NCBI RefSeq assembly: GCF_045635475.1
Contig: NZ_JBJGXI010000026.1
Coordinates: forward strand, 10,185 to 74,184
Direction of reading: 5' to 3'
Origin: JBJGXI01 sp045635475
Lineage (GTDB): Bacteria; Bacillota; Bacilli; Bacillales; Amphibacillaceae
DNA length: 64,000 nucleotides
Shown: positions 25,853 through 34,765 of the stretch, one piece after another
Position numbering within the stretch: the first letter of the stretch is position 1
How the letters are laid out: each line of letters starts with the position of its first letter
Position numbers and translations under genes: made by a program
Notes under the pieces: model-generated
What the model was told of the DNA's origin: nothing
Databases searched by the model: none
What the model saw: the letters and a program-made list of their open reading frames with translations, nothing else

Positions 25853-25958
25853 GGAAATCCACTTCGACTCCTGCGGGAATAGTGGACTAAGTGAGACCCC
25901 ACAGCGCGAAAGCGCGAGGAGGCTCACTAGCCCCCCGCGGAAAGCGAAGTGGATTTCC
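25853..25958. repeat. GC-rich palindromic element, locus 1, module 2
   Basis: 106 bases with perfect 14-base arms GGAAATCCACTTCG (25853-25866) and CGAAGTGGATTTCC (25945-25958). The core contains ACTCCTGCGGGA, GTGAGACCCC, GCGCGAAAGCGCGAGGAGG, CTCACTAGCCCC and CCGCGGAAAG. The core is nearly identical to module 2 at 44393-44498, which has the same length. It lies between the SF0329-like gene and fabI; nothing else occupies 25595-26040. Confidence 0.85.
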
Positions 25959-26040
25959 GGAGCGGGTTAACCACTCTCCAAGTTACGACGCATATTAGGA
26001 TATTTTCCGCAATAACAACAAACTTTAAAAAACAGCTTTT

Positions 26041-26820
26041 TTAAGACAATCCTAAAATGTTGTAACCAGAGTCAACGTGTATAATTTCCCCAGTTACGCC
26101 ACGAGAAAGGTCACTTAATAAATAATAAGCTGTATCTCCTACCTCTTCTTGTGTAACGGCACGACGAAGTGGAGCTTTTTCTTCAATTTCTTTTAGTACA
26201 GAGTTAAAATCACCAATCCCTTTAGCTGATAACGTACGGATTGGTCCAGCAGAAATAGCGTTTACGCGAACTCCGTGCTTACCAAGATCATTGGCGAGAT
26301 ACTTCATGCTTGCATCCAGACTTGCTTTTGCCACACCCATGACGTTGTAGTTTTGTACAACACGTTCGCCACCTAGGTATGTTAACGTAACAATACCGCC
26401 ACCCTCTGTCATTAATGGCTGTGCCGCTCTTGCAACAGCAACTAATGAATAAGCGCTGATATTATGAGCAAGTAAATAGCCATCACGGCTTGTATCAACA
26501 AACTCACCTTTTAAGTCTTCCTTATTTGCAAATGCAATACAATGCGCCAATCCGTGAATAGTACCCACATCTTGCTTGATCTGATCAAATGCTGCTTGAA
26601 CACCTGCATCATCGGTTACATCACATTCGTAAAACAAAGCGTCCTGGCCTTCTAGCGTTTCAACAAGATCTTTCACCGGTTTTTCAAAACGCTCATTTGC
26701 ATATGTGAAAATTAATCGTGCACCTGCTTCATGCAACGAACGTGCAATTCCCCATGCAATACTTCGTTTATTAGCTACACCCATGATCACATATGTACGT
26801 CCTTCTAATGAAAAGTTCAT
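26041..26820 (-). CDS. fabI: Enoyl-ACP reductase FabI
   Basis: Last step of each fatty-acid elongation cycle: NAD(P)H reduction of trans-2-enoyl-ACP. 259 residues, standard length. FabI-type SDR with GVANKRSIAWGIA at residues 14-26, Tyr-x6-Lys active site (YNVMGVAK) and substrate-loop region AISAGPIRTLSAKGIGDF. AAGGAGG precedes ATG. It lies alone, near cotO and yjbQ as in B. subtilis. A FapR-type box overlaps its promoter, so it should respond to malonyl-CoA. Confidence 0.95.
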   Translation of the reverse strand: MNFSLEGRTYVIMGVANKRSIAWGIARSLHEAGARLIFTYANERFEKPVKDLVETLEGQDALFYECDVTDDAGVQAAFDQIKQDVGTIHGLAHCIAFANKEDLKGEFVDTSRDGYLLAHNISAYSLVAVARAAQPLMTEGGGIVTLTYLGGERVVQNYNVMGVAKASLDASMKYLANDLGKHGVRVNAISAGPIRTLSAKGIGDFNSVLKEIEEKAPLRRAVTQEEVGDTAYYLLSDLSRGVTGEIIHVDSGYNILGLS

Positions 26821-26861
26821 TAGTATCCTCCTTGGAAAACCATTAATTTTTATAACTTGTT

Positions 26862-26880
26862 ATTAGTACCTACTACTATT
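26862..26880. promoter_or_regulatory. FapR operator at fabI
   Basis: ATTAGTACCTACTACTATT is close to the FapR consensus (TTAGTACCT-n-TACTAA). It sits just downstream of the fabI -10 box, the usual position for repression. Confidence 0.7.
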
Positions 26881-26906
26881 TTATCTTATCTAGTTCTCAA
26901 ACTCAA
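26878..26906 (-). promoter_or_regulatory. SigA promoter of fabI
   Basis: Minus strand: TTGAGT (26901-26906), 17 bases, TAAAAT (26878-26883), followed directly by the FapR box. Confidence 0.6.
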
Positions 26907-27043
26907 TCTGTATCACAAAAATTCTAACATATCTTCATTTATCATAATACATAACGAAAATCACAGGACGACCGTTTCTGGGAATCAAACCCAAGAAAAC
27001 TTCTTGTTTCTGCTGTTTAGATATATTGTAGCTTTCCATAGTG

Positions 27044-27072
27044 AGATTACTCGTTCCACCGAAAACATATGC
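27044..27072. repeat. Inverted fragment of the 25.7-kb element
   Basis: AGATTACTCGTTCCACCGAA followed by AACATATGC is a near match to the reverse complement of 25714-25743 (inside palindromic module 1), about 26 of 30 bases. It looks like a leftover of a decayed second copy. Confidence 0.5.
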
Positions 27073-27152
27073 ATATACCTCTTGTACAATGGTGAGGAAT
27101 TTATCCTTAGTTGTCGGACGCTAGAGCTAGCCACTAATGAATTTTATATTCG

Positions 27153-27300
27153 AACAAAAGCGCAAGCGCCCGTTTAGCGACGTATGGACTGGACTGAACC
27201 GTAGGAGATAAAGGAAACACGGTGAACAAAGTGAACCGATGTTGACTTATCGTACGGAAGCGGGTGTTGTCTCACTAGTCGCTGGGTGCTGGAGCTGGAT
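27153..27300. repeat. Bacillaceae dispersed repeat (bcr1-like, copy 2)
   Basis: Opens GAACAAAAGCGCAAGCGCCC, contains TAGCGACG...CACTAGTCGC and ends GCTGGGTGCTGGAGCTGGAT. It matches the layout of a very common Bacillaceae intergenic repeat (AAAGCGCAAGCGCC ... GGGCGCTGGAGCT) as I remember it, and shares landmarks with 1105-1293. A short tail-like piece (GACGCTAGAGCTAG) lies just upstream at 27117. The 26907-27361 gap holds only these repeats. Confidence 0.65.
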
Positions 27301-27361
27301 GTGGCTAAATAACTTAGTAAGATATCTACAGTTGTTTAATTTTATAATTTCCTAGACAATC

Positions 27362-27394
27362 AAAAAACCTGCCCCATTCGTAATTGGGCAGGTT
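27362..27394 (-). terminator. Terminator of mgtE-yjbQ
   Basis: Minus strand AACCTGCCC, 10-base loop, GGGGCAGGTTTTTTG; seven bases from the yjbQ stop. Confidence 0.85.
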
Positions 27395-27400
27395 AGTATA

Positions 27401-29260
27401 TTAGCTAAATTCTAATGTAATCCTTAATTCTTCCACATATTCCTGTGAACCTGTTACAATCAGGCGATCACCCAACTTTAATTCTGTATCACCGTGTGGA
27501 ACAATGGAATCTTTCCCACGAAAAATACGAACCATGATAACGTCACCTGTAAATGGAAATTCTCTTAAGGTAATACCGCTGTATAAAGGATTATTCATGT
27601 TAATTTCATACAAAGCACTTTCCTGTGTTGTTAAAATATCAACTACATGTGGTGCAACGATTAATGCTTTTAACAGCGTTTTTGTTGACAATATAACCGA
27701 AAATACGTGGATGCCCTTCTCTTTTAAAGCTATATCAGTCTGTGCTGATTCCGCTCTAGCAATAACACGCTCTATGCCTTGTTCTTTTGCATAGATCGCA
27801 ATTTCTGCATTTTTTGCCTCATCCCCGGTTGTTACTACTAGCATATCGACATCAAATACACCATTCTCAATTAATGTGTCTAGGGAATAATCATTTAACT
27901 CCGTAATATCAAATACGGATCGTGTAATTTTATCATCAATTTTTTCTAATTTAGCATGGTACAAGTGAGCTTCAAATAATGATTGGTCCAATTCACGAAC
28001 AACTGGTAAAGTTGCTTGATTAGAACCAACAAAAGACACGATTTGCTTATGATCATCATCCACCTGACGCACATAAAATTTCTTAAAGAAAGGTGGTGTA
28101 ATTATACAGGTAAGTACGGCTGTTAAGATTAGCGCACTTTCCATTTGGCTATCAATGACTCCAATTCGTTCACCAATTGTAGCGGCTGCGATCACGAGAG
28201 AAAGTGTTGAAGTTAGAATCATTCCCGAGCTAATTACTGCACGCCAGTCGTACCACTTTTTCATAATTAACACTGGTACTAATTTGGACAACAATAAAGC
28301 GATAAGCAGTAATGGAATAAGTAGCAACACCATTGGATCACCAAAAAGTGTCCATATGTCAATTTCCACACCAATCATCACAAAGAAGATTGGGATTAGA
28401 AATCCATAACCAAAGCTGTCCATTTTATGGACAAGATCCTGATTTGGTGACAGGAGAGAAACCAATGCACCAGCTAAGAACGCACCAAGTATGTTTTCAG
28501 CTCCGACAGTTTCGGATAAAGCTACTAAGAAGATAATTAATGTAAAGACGGCCCTTGTACCAATTTGGATCGTCCCTTTAGACATCGTTTCCACAAACGT
28601 CTGATTCCGGAAATACTTTCCAACGAAGTAAAGCAAAATCCCTGCTCCAAACAATATAAGTAATAACCACATGTTACCCGTTTCTTCTCCATATATGGAA
28701 ACAAATACGGCAAGCAAGATCATCGTAATTAGATCAGCAATAACAGCAATAAGTAAAATCGTTTGACCAATTGTCGTCTTCATCGCTTGTGCTTCCTTAA
28801 GTGTTGGCACAACAACACCTAAAGAAATCGTTGATATGATCAATGTCATTAAAAAGACATTATCTATAAATCCAGACAGTACAAATAAATAACTTAGCAG
28901 TAATGACAAAATTAAAATTCCAATAAAAACAAAAGAAGCTAGAATTACTGGATTAGGAGCATTGGCAGTACCGTTATTCTTTTGTTTATGATGTTTCTTT
29001 TTATTAGCAAAAATCGAAAAGTCTATCTCTAATCCACTTAGAAACATTAAGAAGATAAATCCTAATGTTGATAATGTTTCAAGCCAATTGCTCTCTTCGA
29101 CAATATTAAACCCACTATGACCAATGATTAACCCAATAATAATTTCTGCTACAACTACGGGTATTGCTTTCAGTCGTAGTCGGTGCATTAATATCGGTGT
29201 TAAAAATGCAGCGAGAATAACGATGACCAACGAGGTGACAGATTCCCCATGCTCCACCAT
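27401..29260 (-). CDS. yjbQ: CPA2-family cation:proton antiporter (YjbQ)
   Basis: Exchanges K+ or Na+ for protons across the membrane. 619 residues, like B. subtilis YjbQ (about 614). The Na_H_Exchanger domain has 12-13 TM helices (residues 5-385), followed by a TrkA-N-like segment (QIVSFVGSNQATLPVVREL, VDMLVVTTGDEAKNAEIA) and a TrkA-C domain ending the protein (ITLREFPF...LGDRLIVTGSQEYVEEL), which binds nucleotides or c-di-AMP in relatives. It lies 17 bases behind mgtE in one operon, pairing an ion exchanger with a Mg2+ transporter. Confidence 0.9.
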   Translation of the reverse strand: MVEHGESVTSLVIVILAAFLTPILMHRLRLKAIPVVVAEIIIGLIIGHSGFNIVEESNWLETLSTLGFIFLMFLSGLEIDFSIFANKKKHHKQKNNGTANAPNPVILASFVFIGILILSLLLSYLFVLSGFIDNVFLMTLIISTISLGVVVPTLKEAQAMKTTIGQTILLIAVIADLITMILLAVFVSIYGEETGNMWLLLILFGAGILLYFVGKYFRNQTFVETMSKGTIQIGTRAVFTLIIFLVALSETVGAENILGAFLAGALVSLLSPNQDLVHKMDSFGYGFLIPIFFVMIGVEIDIWTLFGDPMVLLLIPLLLIALLLSKLVPVLIMKKWYDWRAVISSGMILTSTLSLVIAAATIGERIGVIDSQMESALILTAVLTCIITPPFFKKFYVRQVDDDHKQIVSFVGSNQATLPVVRELDQSLFEAHLYHAKLEKIDDKITRSVFDITELNDYSLDTLIENGVFDVDMLVVTTGDEAKNAEIAIYAKEQGIERVIARAESAQTDIALKEKGIHVFSVILSTKTLLKALIVAPHVVDILTTQESALYEINMNNPLYSGITLREFPFTGDVIMVRIFRGKDSIVPHGDTELKLGDRLIVTGSQEYVEELRITLEFS

Positions 29261-29277
29261 ACTTTATAAATCCCCCT

Positions 29278-30645
29278 TTATTTCAATAATACATCCATAA
29301 ATACAGATGCCATACCAAAATATATTAATATAGAAATAATATCATTAATTGTTGTAATGAACGGTCCTGATGCAACAGCCGGATCAATTTTGAATCGGTG
29401 CATGATTAGCGGAACTATAGAACCTGCTAAAGTTGCTATAACTAGTGTAGCCATAATTGAAATACCGACTAACAATCCAAGAGCAAAACTGTTTTTCCAT
29501 AAAAAGACAACCAACGTTATGATAATACCACAACATGTCCCTGTTATAAGCCCTGTACATGCTTCTCGTATAACCAGTTTCCATTTTCCTTCTTTTCCAT
29601 AATCACCAGTTGCAATCCCTCTGACTGCAACTGCAAGGGCTTGGGTACCTGTATTCCCAGCCATACCTGCAATTAATGGGATGAAAATAGCTAAAACCGC
29701 AACTTCATCTAGGGTTGCCTCAAATTGCCCAATTAGACTAGCAGTAAGCATCCCTAAAAATGATAAGATAATAAGCCACGGAAGTCTTTTTTTTGCTGAT
29801 GAAAAAGCACTGTCGTCCGGACGCTCTGTATCAGAAATACCTGCTAATTTTGAATAGTCATCGCTAGCTTCTTCTTCCATTACATCCATAATGTCATCAA
29901 CAGTAATAATTCCTAATAAATGATTTTGAAAATCGACAACTGGAAGTGCTAGAAAGTCATAATCGCGCATCCGGTGCGCCACTTCTTCCTGATCTTCTCC
30001 CACATCAACGGACACAACACGATCACTCATTACATCAGCAATCAGCCAATCTCCTTCGGCTACGATTAAATCCCGAAGCGATATTACACCTACCAATCTT
30101 TTTTGATTGTCGACAACATAGTTATAATAAATCGTTTCCGCTTCTGGTGCTTCTTTCCGTAACTGTCTCATTGCTTCTTTAACGGTTTGTCCTGCATGTA
30201 TAACTACAAATTCATTGGTCATGATACTACCAGCAGTTTTTTCTTCGTAATGAAGTAACTCTTTAATTTCTGCAGCAGCCTCTTTGTCCATGATCGTTAA
30301 AAAGCTCGCAACTTTATTTTTGTCTAATATATTTAAAATATCAACGGCATCATCCGTAGACATTTCAGCAAACACTTTAGCAGCAAAAATCGAATTCATT
30401 TCTATAAAATAATTTTCTACCACTTCAATATCTACATTCTCCATTACATCTGCTACTTCTTCTGGAGATAAATATGTATATGTACGATAACGAAGTTCCT
30501 CAGAAAGGCTTTCGAATACTTCTGCCTGATCGTAAGGATGCATTTCTAAAAATTCAGCTCTAAACTGGTCTATTTGTTCATTTAGTAAGGTTTCTTCTAC
30601 CTTAGCAAGTTGTTGTTCTTTATCTTGTACTTCGATGTTTTCCAT
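29278..30645 (-). CDS. mgtE: Magnesium transporter MgtE
   Basis: Mg2+ channel, 455 residues. N-terminal superhelical MgtE_N domain (residues 20-130), two CBS domains (residues 135-255; MTNEFVVIHAGQTVKEAM, MSDRVVSVDVGEDQEEVA), a connecting helix and five TM helices (285-450) with the conserved pore segment AGMAGNTGTQALAVAVRGIA. Mg2+ bound at the N/CBS domains closes the pore. GGGAGG precedes ATG. First gene of the mgtE-yjbQ operon. No M-box riboswitch is present, as the leader is too short. Confidence 0.95.
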   Translation of the reverse strand: MENIEVQDKEQQLAKVEETLLNEQIDQFRAEFLEMHPYDQAEVFESLSEELRYRTYTYLSPEEVADVMENVDIEVVENYFIEMNSIFAAKVFAEMSTDDAVDILNILDKNKVASFLTIMDKEAAAEIKELLHYEEKTAGSIMTNEFVVIHAGQTVKEAMRQLRKEAPEAETIYYNYVVDNQKRLVGVISLRDLIVAEGDWLIADVMSDRVVSVDVGEDQEEVAHRMRDYDFLALPVVDFQNHLLGIITVDDIMDVMEEEASDDYSKLAGISDTERPDDSAFSSAKKRLPWLIILSFLGMLTASLIGQFEATLDEVAVLAIFIPLIAGMAGNTGTQALAVAVRGIATGDYGKEGKWKLVIREACTGLITGTCCGIIITLVVFLWKNSFALGLLVGISIMATLVIATLAGSIVPLIMHRFKIDPAVASGPFITTINDIISILIYFGMASVFMDVLLK

Positions 30646-30675
30646 AACGATCCTCCCTATGGCGATAACTTGTTT

Positions 30676-30704
30676 ATCGTAATTGTCCTTATTATTTTTG
30701 TCAA
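30676..30704 (-). promoter_or_regulatory. SigA promoter of mgtE
   Basis: Minus strand TTGACA (30699-30704), 17 bases, TACGAT (30676-30681). The leader would be about 25 bases. Confidence 0.6.
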
Positions 30705-30946
30705 CGCAGGAATTTGTCTTCTAAGAGAAAACTTTTCTTAAAAAATAGTTATTTATGATGTAAACTAAGATTAGTTGTTTTTAAAATATTTTTGAAGTTT
30801 TTTCAAAAAAGTAGTTTAAATTAGATTCCTAAGTTTTTAATTCAACAACTAATAATTCTTATTTTATATGAAAAAATAAATTGCAAACACTATTTTGTCT
30901 TATTTGCTTACAAATAAATTCTCCCTTTAGAAAGAGGAATAACTAG

Positions 30947-32128
30947 ATGAACCGTAATAACACACAATACAACAATATAGATTACTCACTTATTTTTATC
31001 GTTTTATTACTCGGCATAATAAGTTGCTTCACTTTATATACGATTGAACCGACGCTACCTTCAAAATATGATGAATCAGATTTTTTCATCCATCAGGTAA
31101 TATGGTACATTCTAGGCTCTATAATGATCGTGCTGATTATGTTAATCGATTATGATCGTCTACGGCAAATTGTTTGGTTTATGTATGGAGCAGGAATAAT
31201 TGCACTTTTAATGTTACACTTCAATTTTCCTTCTACTATCGTTCAAGAAATAAACCATGCTCGGAGCTGGTTTATATTCCCTGGTGTTGGTACCATTCAA
31301 CCAGCTGAGTTTATGAAAGTGGTTCTAAGCATAACGCTTGCCCATGTGATCGTACATCATAATGAAAATTTTAAGTATCGTACAACAAAAAGTGATTTAA
31401 TATTACTTATTAAGATTATTTTACTCGCACTTCCCCCTATGATACTCATTGCGTTGCAACCGGATTTAGGAAGTTTTCTAGTACTAGTAGCAATTACAGC
31501 TTGTATTATTTTAGTGTCCGGGATTAGATGGAGAATATTATTTTCCATTGTTGGTATGGCTGGAATTGGAACTGCGCTAGTAATAATTGCTTATATGGTA
31601 TCACCGGGAAAAGTACAAAATATCCTTAATAAAATTGGATTTGAACATGTTCAAAGTCGCTTTTACGGTTGGCTATACCCTGAAACCTATGGCGACTCGG
31701 GATATCAACTAATCCGAGCAAAGTTAGCAATTGGGTCTGGTCAAATGTCAGGAAAAGGTATTGGTGATTTTGAAGTTTTATCGATCCCTGAACGACACAC
31801 TGATATGATTTTCACAGCGATAGCCGAGCAATTTGGCTTTATAGGCTCAAGTGTATTGATTACATTATTCTTCTTATTAATATACCGGCTTATCTATATC
31901 GGACTACAGAGTAATGATCAGTTTGGCAGCTTAATTATCACAGGTATTATAGGAATGTTTACTTTTCAAATTTTTCAAAACATCGGCATGTCAATACAGC
32001 TATTGCCAATTACCGGGTTACCACTTCCTTTTATAGGTTATGGCGGAAGCTCAACAATGACATATCTACTCGCAATCGGAATTGTACTAAATATTCATCA
32101 TCGAACGAAGGAATATATGTTTGATTAG
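30947..32128 (+). CDS. SEDS-family peptidoglycan polymerase (RodA/FtsW-like)
   Basis: 393 residues, ten TM helices. SEDS signatures: IQPAEFMKVVLSITLA, ALQPDLGSFLVL (with the catalytic-type Asp), IGSGQMSGKGIG, SIPERHTDMIFTAIAEQFGFIG and LPFIGYGGSSTMT. SEDS proteins polymerise glycan strands from lipid II. The PERHTDMIF wording and the absence of a division cluster favour a RodA-type elongation or spore paralogue over FtsW. AAAGAGG precedes ATG. Monocistronic, divergent from mgtE. Confidence 0.9.
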   Translation: MNRNNTQYNNIDYSLIFIVLLLGIISCFTLYTIEPTLPSKYDESDFFIHQVIWYILGSIMIVLIMLIDYDRLRQIVWFMYGAGIIALLMLHFNFPSTIVQEINHARSWFIFPGVGTIQPAEFMKVVLSITLAHVIVHHNENFKYRTTKSDLILLIKIILLALPPMILIALQPDLGSFLVLVAITACIILVSGIRWRILFSIVGMAGIGTALVIIAYMVSPGKVQNILNKIGFEHVQSRFYGWLYPETYGDSGYQLIRAKLAIGSGQMSGKGIGDFEVLSIPERHTDMIFTAIAEQFGFIGSSVLITLFFLLIYRLIYIGLQSNDQFGSLIITGIIGMFTFQIFQNIGMSIQLLPITGLPLPFIGYGGSSTMTYLLAIGIVLNIHHRTKEYMFD

Positions 32129-32137
32129 AATACCCTA

Positions 32138-32179
32138 GGGTGGTTAATGCTATAAATTGTAGCTGCAACCACCCTTTTT
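32138..32179 (+). terminator. Terminator behind the SEDS gene
   Basis: GGGTGGTT/AACCACCC stem with a long loop and TTTTT. Confidence 0.7.
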
Positions 32180-32218
32180 ACATACCTAATATGAACAATG
32201 ATGAAAGGAAGTGTGCAG

Positions 32219-32962
32219 ATGAAAGTAGACATCATCGGTGATATTCATGGTTGCATGGATGAACTAACACAATTATTTGATGAACTTGGTTATCGTTGGG
32301 AGAATAATATACCAAAGCATCCTGAGAATAGACTGCCTGTTTTTGTGGGAGATTTAACCGACCGTGGTCCCAATTCAATTGCAGTAATCCAACTCGTCTA
32401 CCGTCTCGTCATTGAAGAACAGCTTGCCAAGTACGTCCCTGGCAATCATTGTGACAAACTGTATCGGTATTTCCAGGGCAATAAAGTGCAGCAAAAGCAC
32501 GGATTAGAGACAACAGTAGCAGAGTATCAAGCATTAAATAATAAACAACAAAAAAGTGTCCGATATCAATTCATGACATTGTACGAGCAGGCTGATTTAT
32601 ATATTGTTTTACACGATGTAAATGCAGTTGTAGCACATGCAGGTATTAGTGAAGAATTGATTGGTAAAACAAGCAAAAAGGTAAAAACCTTTGTACTATA
32701 TGGGGATATTACCGGAGAGTCACACGAAGATGGACGTCCTGTTCGCAGAGATTGGGCTCAGGAGTATACAGGGTCACAATGGATTGTCTATGGACATACC
32801 CCTGTAAAACAACCTAGGATTATTAATAAAACGATTAATATTGATACAGGTTGTATTTTCGGCAATGCATTAACTGCTTTTCGTTTACCTGAAGAAATAT
32901 GTGTTTCTGTTCCCTCAAAACAACCATATGTGGAAGAGAAATTTCGCTATTTTGACGTGTAG
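32219..32962 (+). CDS. prpE: Bis(5'-nucleosyl)-tetraphosphatase PrpE
   Basis: Calcineurin-like metallophosphatase hydrolysing Ap4A-type nucleotides; in B. subtilis it also affects spore germination. 247 residues from ATG 32219 with AAAGGAAG 7 bases upstream; the ATG at 32198 has no such site. PPP-family metal motifs GDIHGCMDE, GDLTDRGPNS, GNHCD and a C-terminal GHTPV. It lies next to the pseudouridine synthase and NAD kinase genes, as in B. subtilis (yjbP = prpE), but on the opposite strand to them. Confidence 0.92.
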   Translation: MKVDIIGDIHGCMDELTQLFDELGYRWENNIPKHPENRLPVFVGDLTDRGPNSIAVIQLVYRLVIEEQLAKYVPGNHCDKLYRYFQGNKVQQKHGLETTVAEYQALNNKQQKSVRYQFMTLYEQADLYIVLHDVNAVVAHAGISEELIGKTSKKVKTFVLYGDITGESHEDGRPVRRDWAQEYTGSQWIVYGHTPVKQPRIINKTINIDTGCIFGNALTAFRLPEEICVSVPSKQPYVEEKFRYFDV

Positions 32963-32990
32963 GCAAGCGTATTTATAACTACATGACCTT

Positions 32991-33028
32991 GAGGCTTCCA
33001 ATGTGTAATACATGGAAAGCCTCATTTT
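32991..33028. terminator. Shared terminator of prpE and the RluA-family gene
   Basis: GAGGCTTCCA/TGGAAAGCCTC imperfect stem followed by ATTTTAA, between the convergent genes. Confidence 0.6.
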
Positions 33029-33896
33029 AACAAATTTCACTTAGGTCATCAGGTAATTTAGATGTAAAATTCATTCGCTGTTTTGTCGTCGGATGGGTAA
33101 AGGATAATGATTTACAATGCAAAGCTTGTCGTTTTACAAACTCGATGCTGCCACCATACAAATCATCACCTGCTAAAGGGTGACCCCAATATGCAAAATG
33201 AACACGAATTTGATGGGTGCGTCCAGTTTCGAGTTTTACATCTACTAATGAGAATCTATCCGTTTGTGAAATAACTTGAAAATGGGTGATCGCACGTTGA
33301 CCATTGCTTGTAACCATTCGCTCTATAATGGAATCATGCTTTCTTCCAATAGGTGCATCAATCGTTCCACTTCCCTCTGTAATCACACCTTCCACAATAG
33401 CAAAGTAACTACGATTTACCTTACCTGCTTTTTGGTCATTTGATAGAATCGAATGACTAAACCGGTGTTTGGCGACTAACAATAATCCGGAAGTATCTCT
33501 ATCTAGCCTCGTGACAATATGCACAGTGAAATTTATATCATGCGCATCATAATATGCAATAATACCATTAGCAATCGTTCCAGTCATGTGATGAATAGAA
33601 GGAATACTTGCAATACCAGCTGGTTTATTAATAATGAGCACATCTTCATCCTCATAAATAATATCTATAGGGATATTTCCTGGTTGAATAAATGGTCCTC
33701 TTGCCTCTGGTGGAAAGTTAACCTCCACAGTATCACCGGGGCTTATTATTGCCCTCACGGTTGATAAATGACCATTGACTAATATACTTCCACCTTGAAA
33801 TTTTATTGCTTTTATAATTCGACGTGATAGCTCTTTCTGTTTTAGATAGTCTCCTACACTAAGGCCTTCCTGCTGCTTTGTTACGGTCCATTTCAC
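33027..33896 (-). CDS. RluA-family pseudouridine synthase (YjbO)
   Basis: Converts specific uridines in RNA to pseudouridine. 289 residues: an N-terminal S4-like segment (SRRIIKAIKFQGGSILVNGHL), then the catalytic domain with HIVTRLDRDTSGLLLVAK (catalytic Asp), KVNRSYFAIVEG and GRTHQIRVHFAYWGHPLAGDDLYGG. GTG start with AAAGGTG upstream. Third gene of relQ - NAD kinase - this gene, with gaps of 24 and 38 bases, the same order as B. subtilis yjbM-yjbN-yjbO. The target uridine is not known. Confidence 0.92.
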   Translation of the reverse strand: MKWTVTKQQEGLSVGDYLKQKELSRRIIKAIKFQGGSILVNGHLSTVRAIISPGDTVEVNFPPEARGPFIQPGNIPIDIIYEDEDVLIINKPAGIASIPSIHHMTGTIANGIIAYYDAHDINFTVHIVTRLDRDTSGLLLVAKHRFSHSILSNDQKAGKVNRSYFAIVEGVITEGSGTIDAPIGRKHDSIIERMVTSNGQRAITHFQVISQTDRFSLVDVKLETGRTHQIRVHFAYWGHPLAGDDLYGGSIEFVKRQALHCKSLSFTHPTTKQRMNFTSKLPDDLSEIC

Positions 33897-33934
33897 CTTG
33901 TTGTCACCTTTCTGGTGTTAAAAAACATGTTCAT

Positions 33935-34741
33935 TTACCGTTCATCAGCAACGAACGAGTCGTGCACCCTTTTCCAAAACGGAAAAGATCTAAATCGAGC
34001 AAAACGGATCTTTTCATTTGCAACCGAGCATTCAATTGTTTTCACATTTGTATATGTCTTTGTAATATGGTCTATCGTAATTAAAAAGCTACGATCATCA
34101 TGGATCGGTTTTAATTCGCACTTATGATGTTTTGGTAAAATAAGTGGAGAACCAATTGTACGGAATACACGATTATTAATCGATGCCATTTCCGCTATCT
34201 GAATCGATTCAAGTGATGGATGTATAATCGCTCCACCAAGCGCCTTATTATAAGCTGTACTACCCGACGGTGTAGAAATGCATAAGCCGTCACCGCGAAA
34301 TCTTTCAAAATGTTCACCTTTAATAAGTAAATCGAGTACAACCGAACCATCAGCGGTTTTTACCGAACATTCATTTAAAGCTAAAAAGCGGTCAACCTGT
34401 TTCCCTTCCTCTGGGAAAATCTTCACTTCAAGCAACGGATACTCAACGACTTGGAATGGATTTTTTGCGATTTCAATGATTAATTTCTCCATTTCTTTTG
34501 GTACCCAATCAGCATAAAAACCTAAGTGACCTGTATGAATGCCAATGAATGCCGTCTTGTCTAAACGATGAATATATGTATGAAACGCTTCTAAAAAAGT
34601 CCCATCCCCTCCAACCGAGATCACAAGGTCTGGCTCTTCTTTATCGTAAACTAAATTAAATTCAAGCAAATATGATTTTATGTCTTCTTTTAACTTATTC
34701 GACTTTTCATCGCCCTTGGATGTTATCGAAAATTTCTTCAC
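33935..34741 (-). CDS. nadK: NAD kinase
   Basis: ATP-dependent phosphorylation of NAD to NADP. 268 residues, standard length. GGDG motif SVGGDGTFLEAFH near residue 45, NECSVK, FRGDGLCISTPSGSTAYNKALGGAIIHPSL (the second diagnostic motif). GTG start with GGGGGAG 8 bases upstream. B. subtilis counterpart is YjbN (PpnKA/NadF). It sits between relQ and the RluA-family gene in one operon, tying alarmone and NADP synthesis to one transcript. Confidence 0.95.
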   Translation of the reverse strand: MKKFSITSKGDEKSNKLKEDIKSYLLEFNLVYDKEEPDLVISVGGDGTFLEAFHTYIHRLDKTAFIGIHTGHLGFYADWVPKEMEKLIIEIAKNPFQVVEYPLLEVKIFPEEGKQVDRFLALNECSVKTADGSVVLDLLIKGEHFERFRGDGLCISTPSGSTAYNKALGGAIIHPSLESIQIAEMASINNRVFRTIGSPLILPKHHKCELKPIHDDRSFLITIDHITKTYTNVKTIECSVANEKIRFARFRSFPFWKRVHDSFVADER

Positions 34742-34765
34742 GTTCTATACTCCCCCTTATTTTTA

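Noticed and set aside
25610..25902. Overlapping ORFs on both strands across the GC-rich element
   Set aside because: They are frames through a palindromic repeat with no ribosome site; the sequence is explained by the inverted repeats.
26857..27177. 106-residue plus-strand ORF
   Set aside because: It covers the FapR/fabI promoter region and two repeat fragments; no ribosome site and repeat-derived sequence.
30646..30946. M-box magnesium riboswitch ahead of mgtE
   Set aside because: The mapped promoter leaves a leader of about 25 bases and none of the conserved M-box motifs is present.
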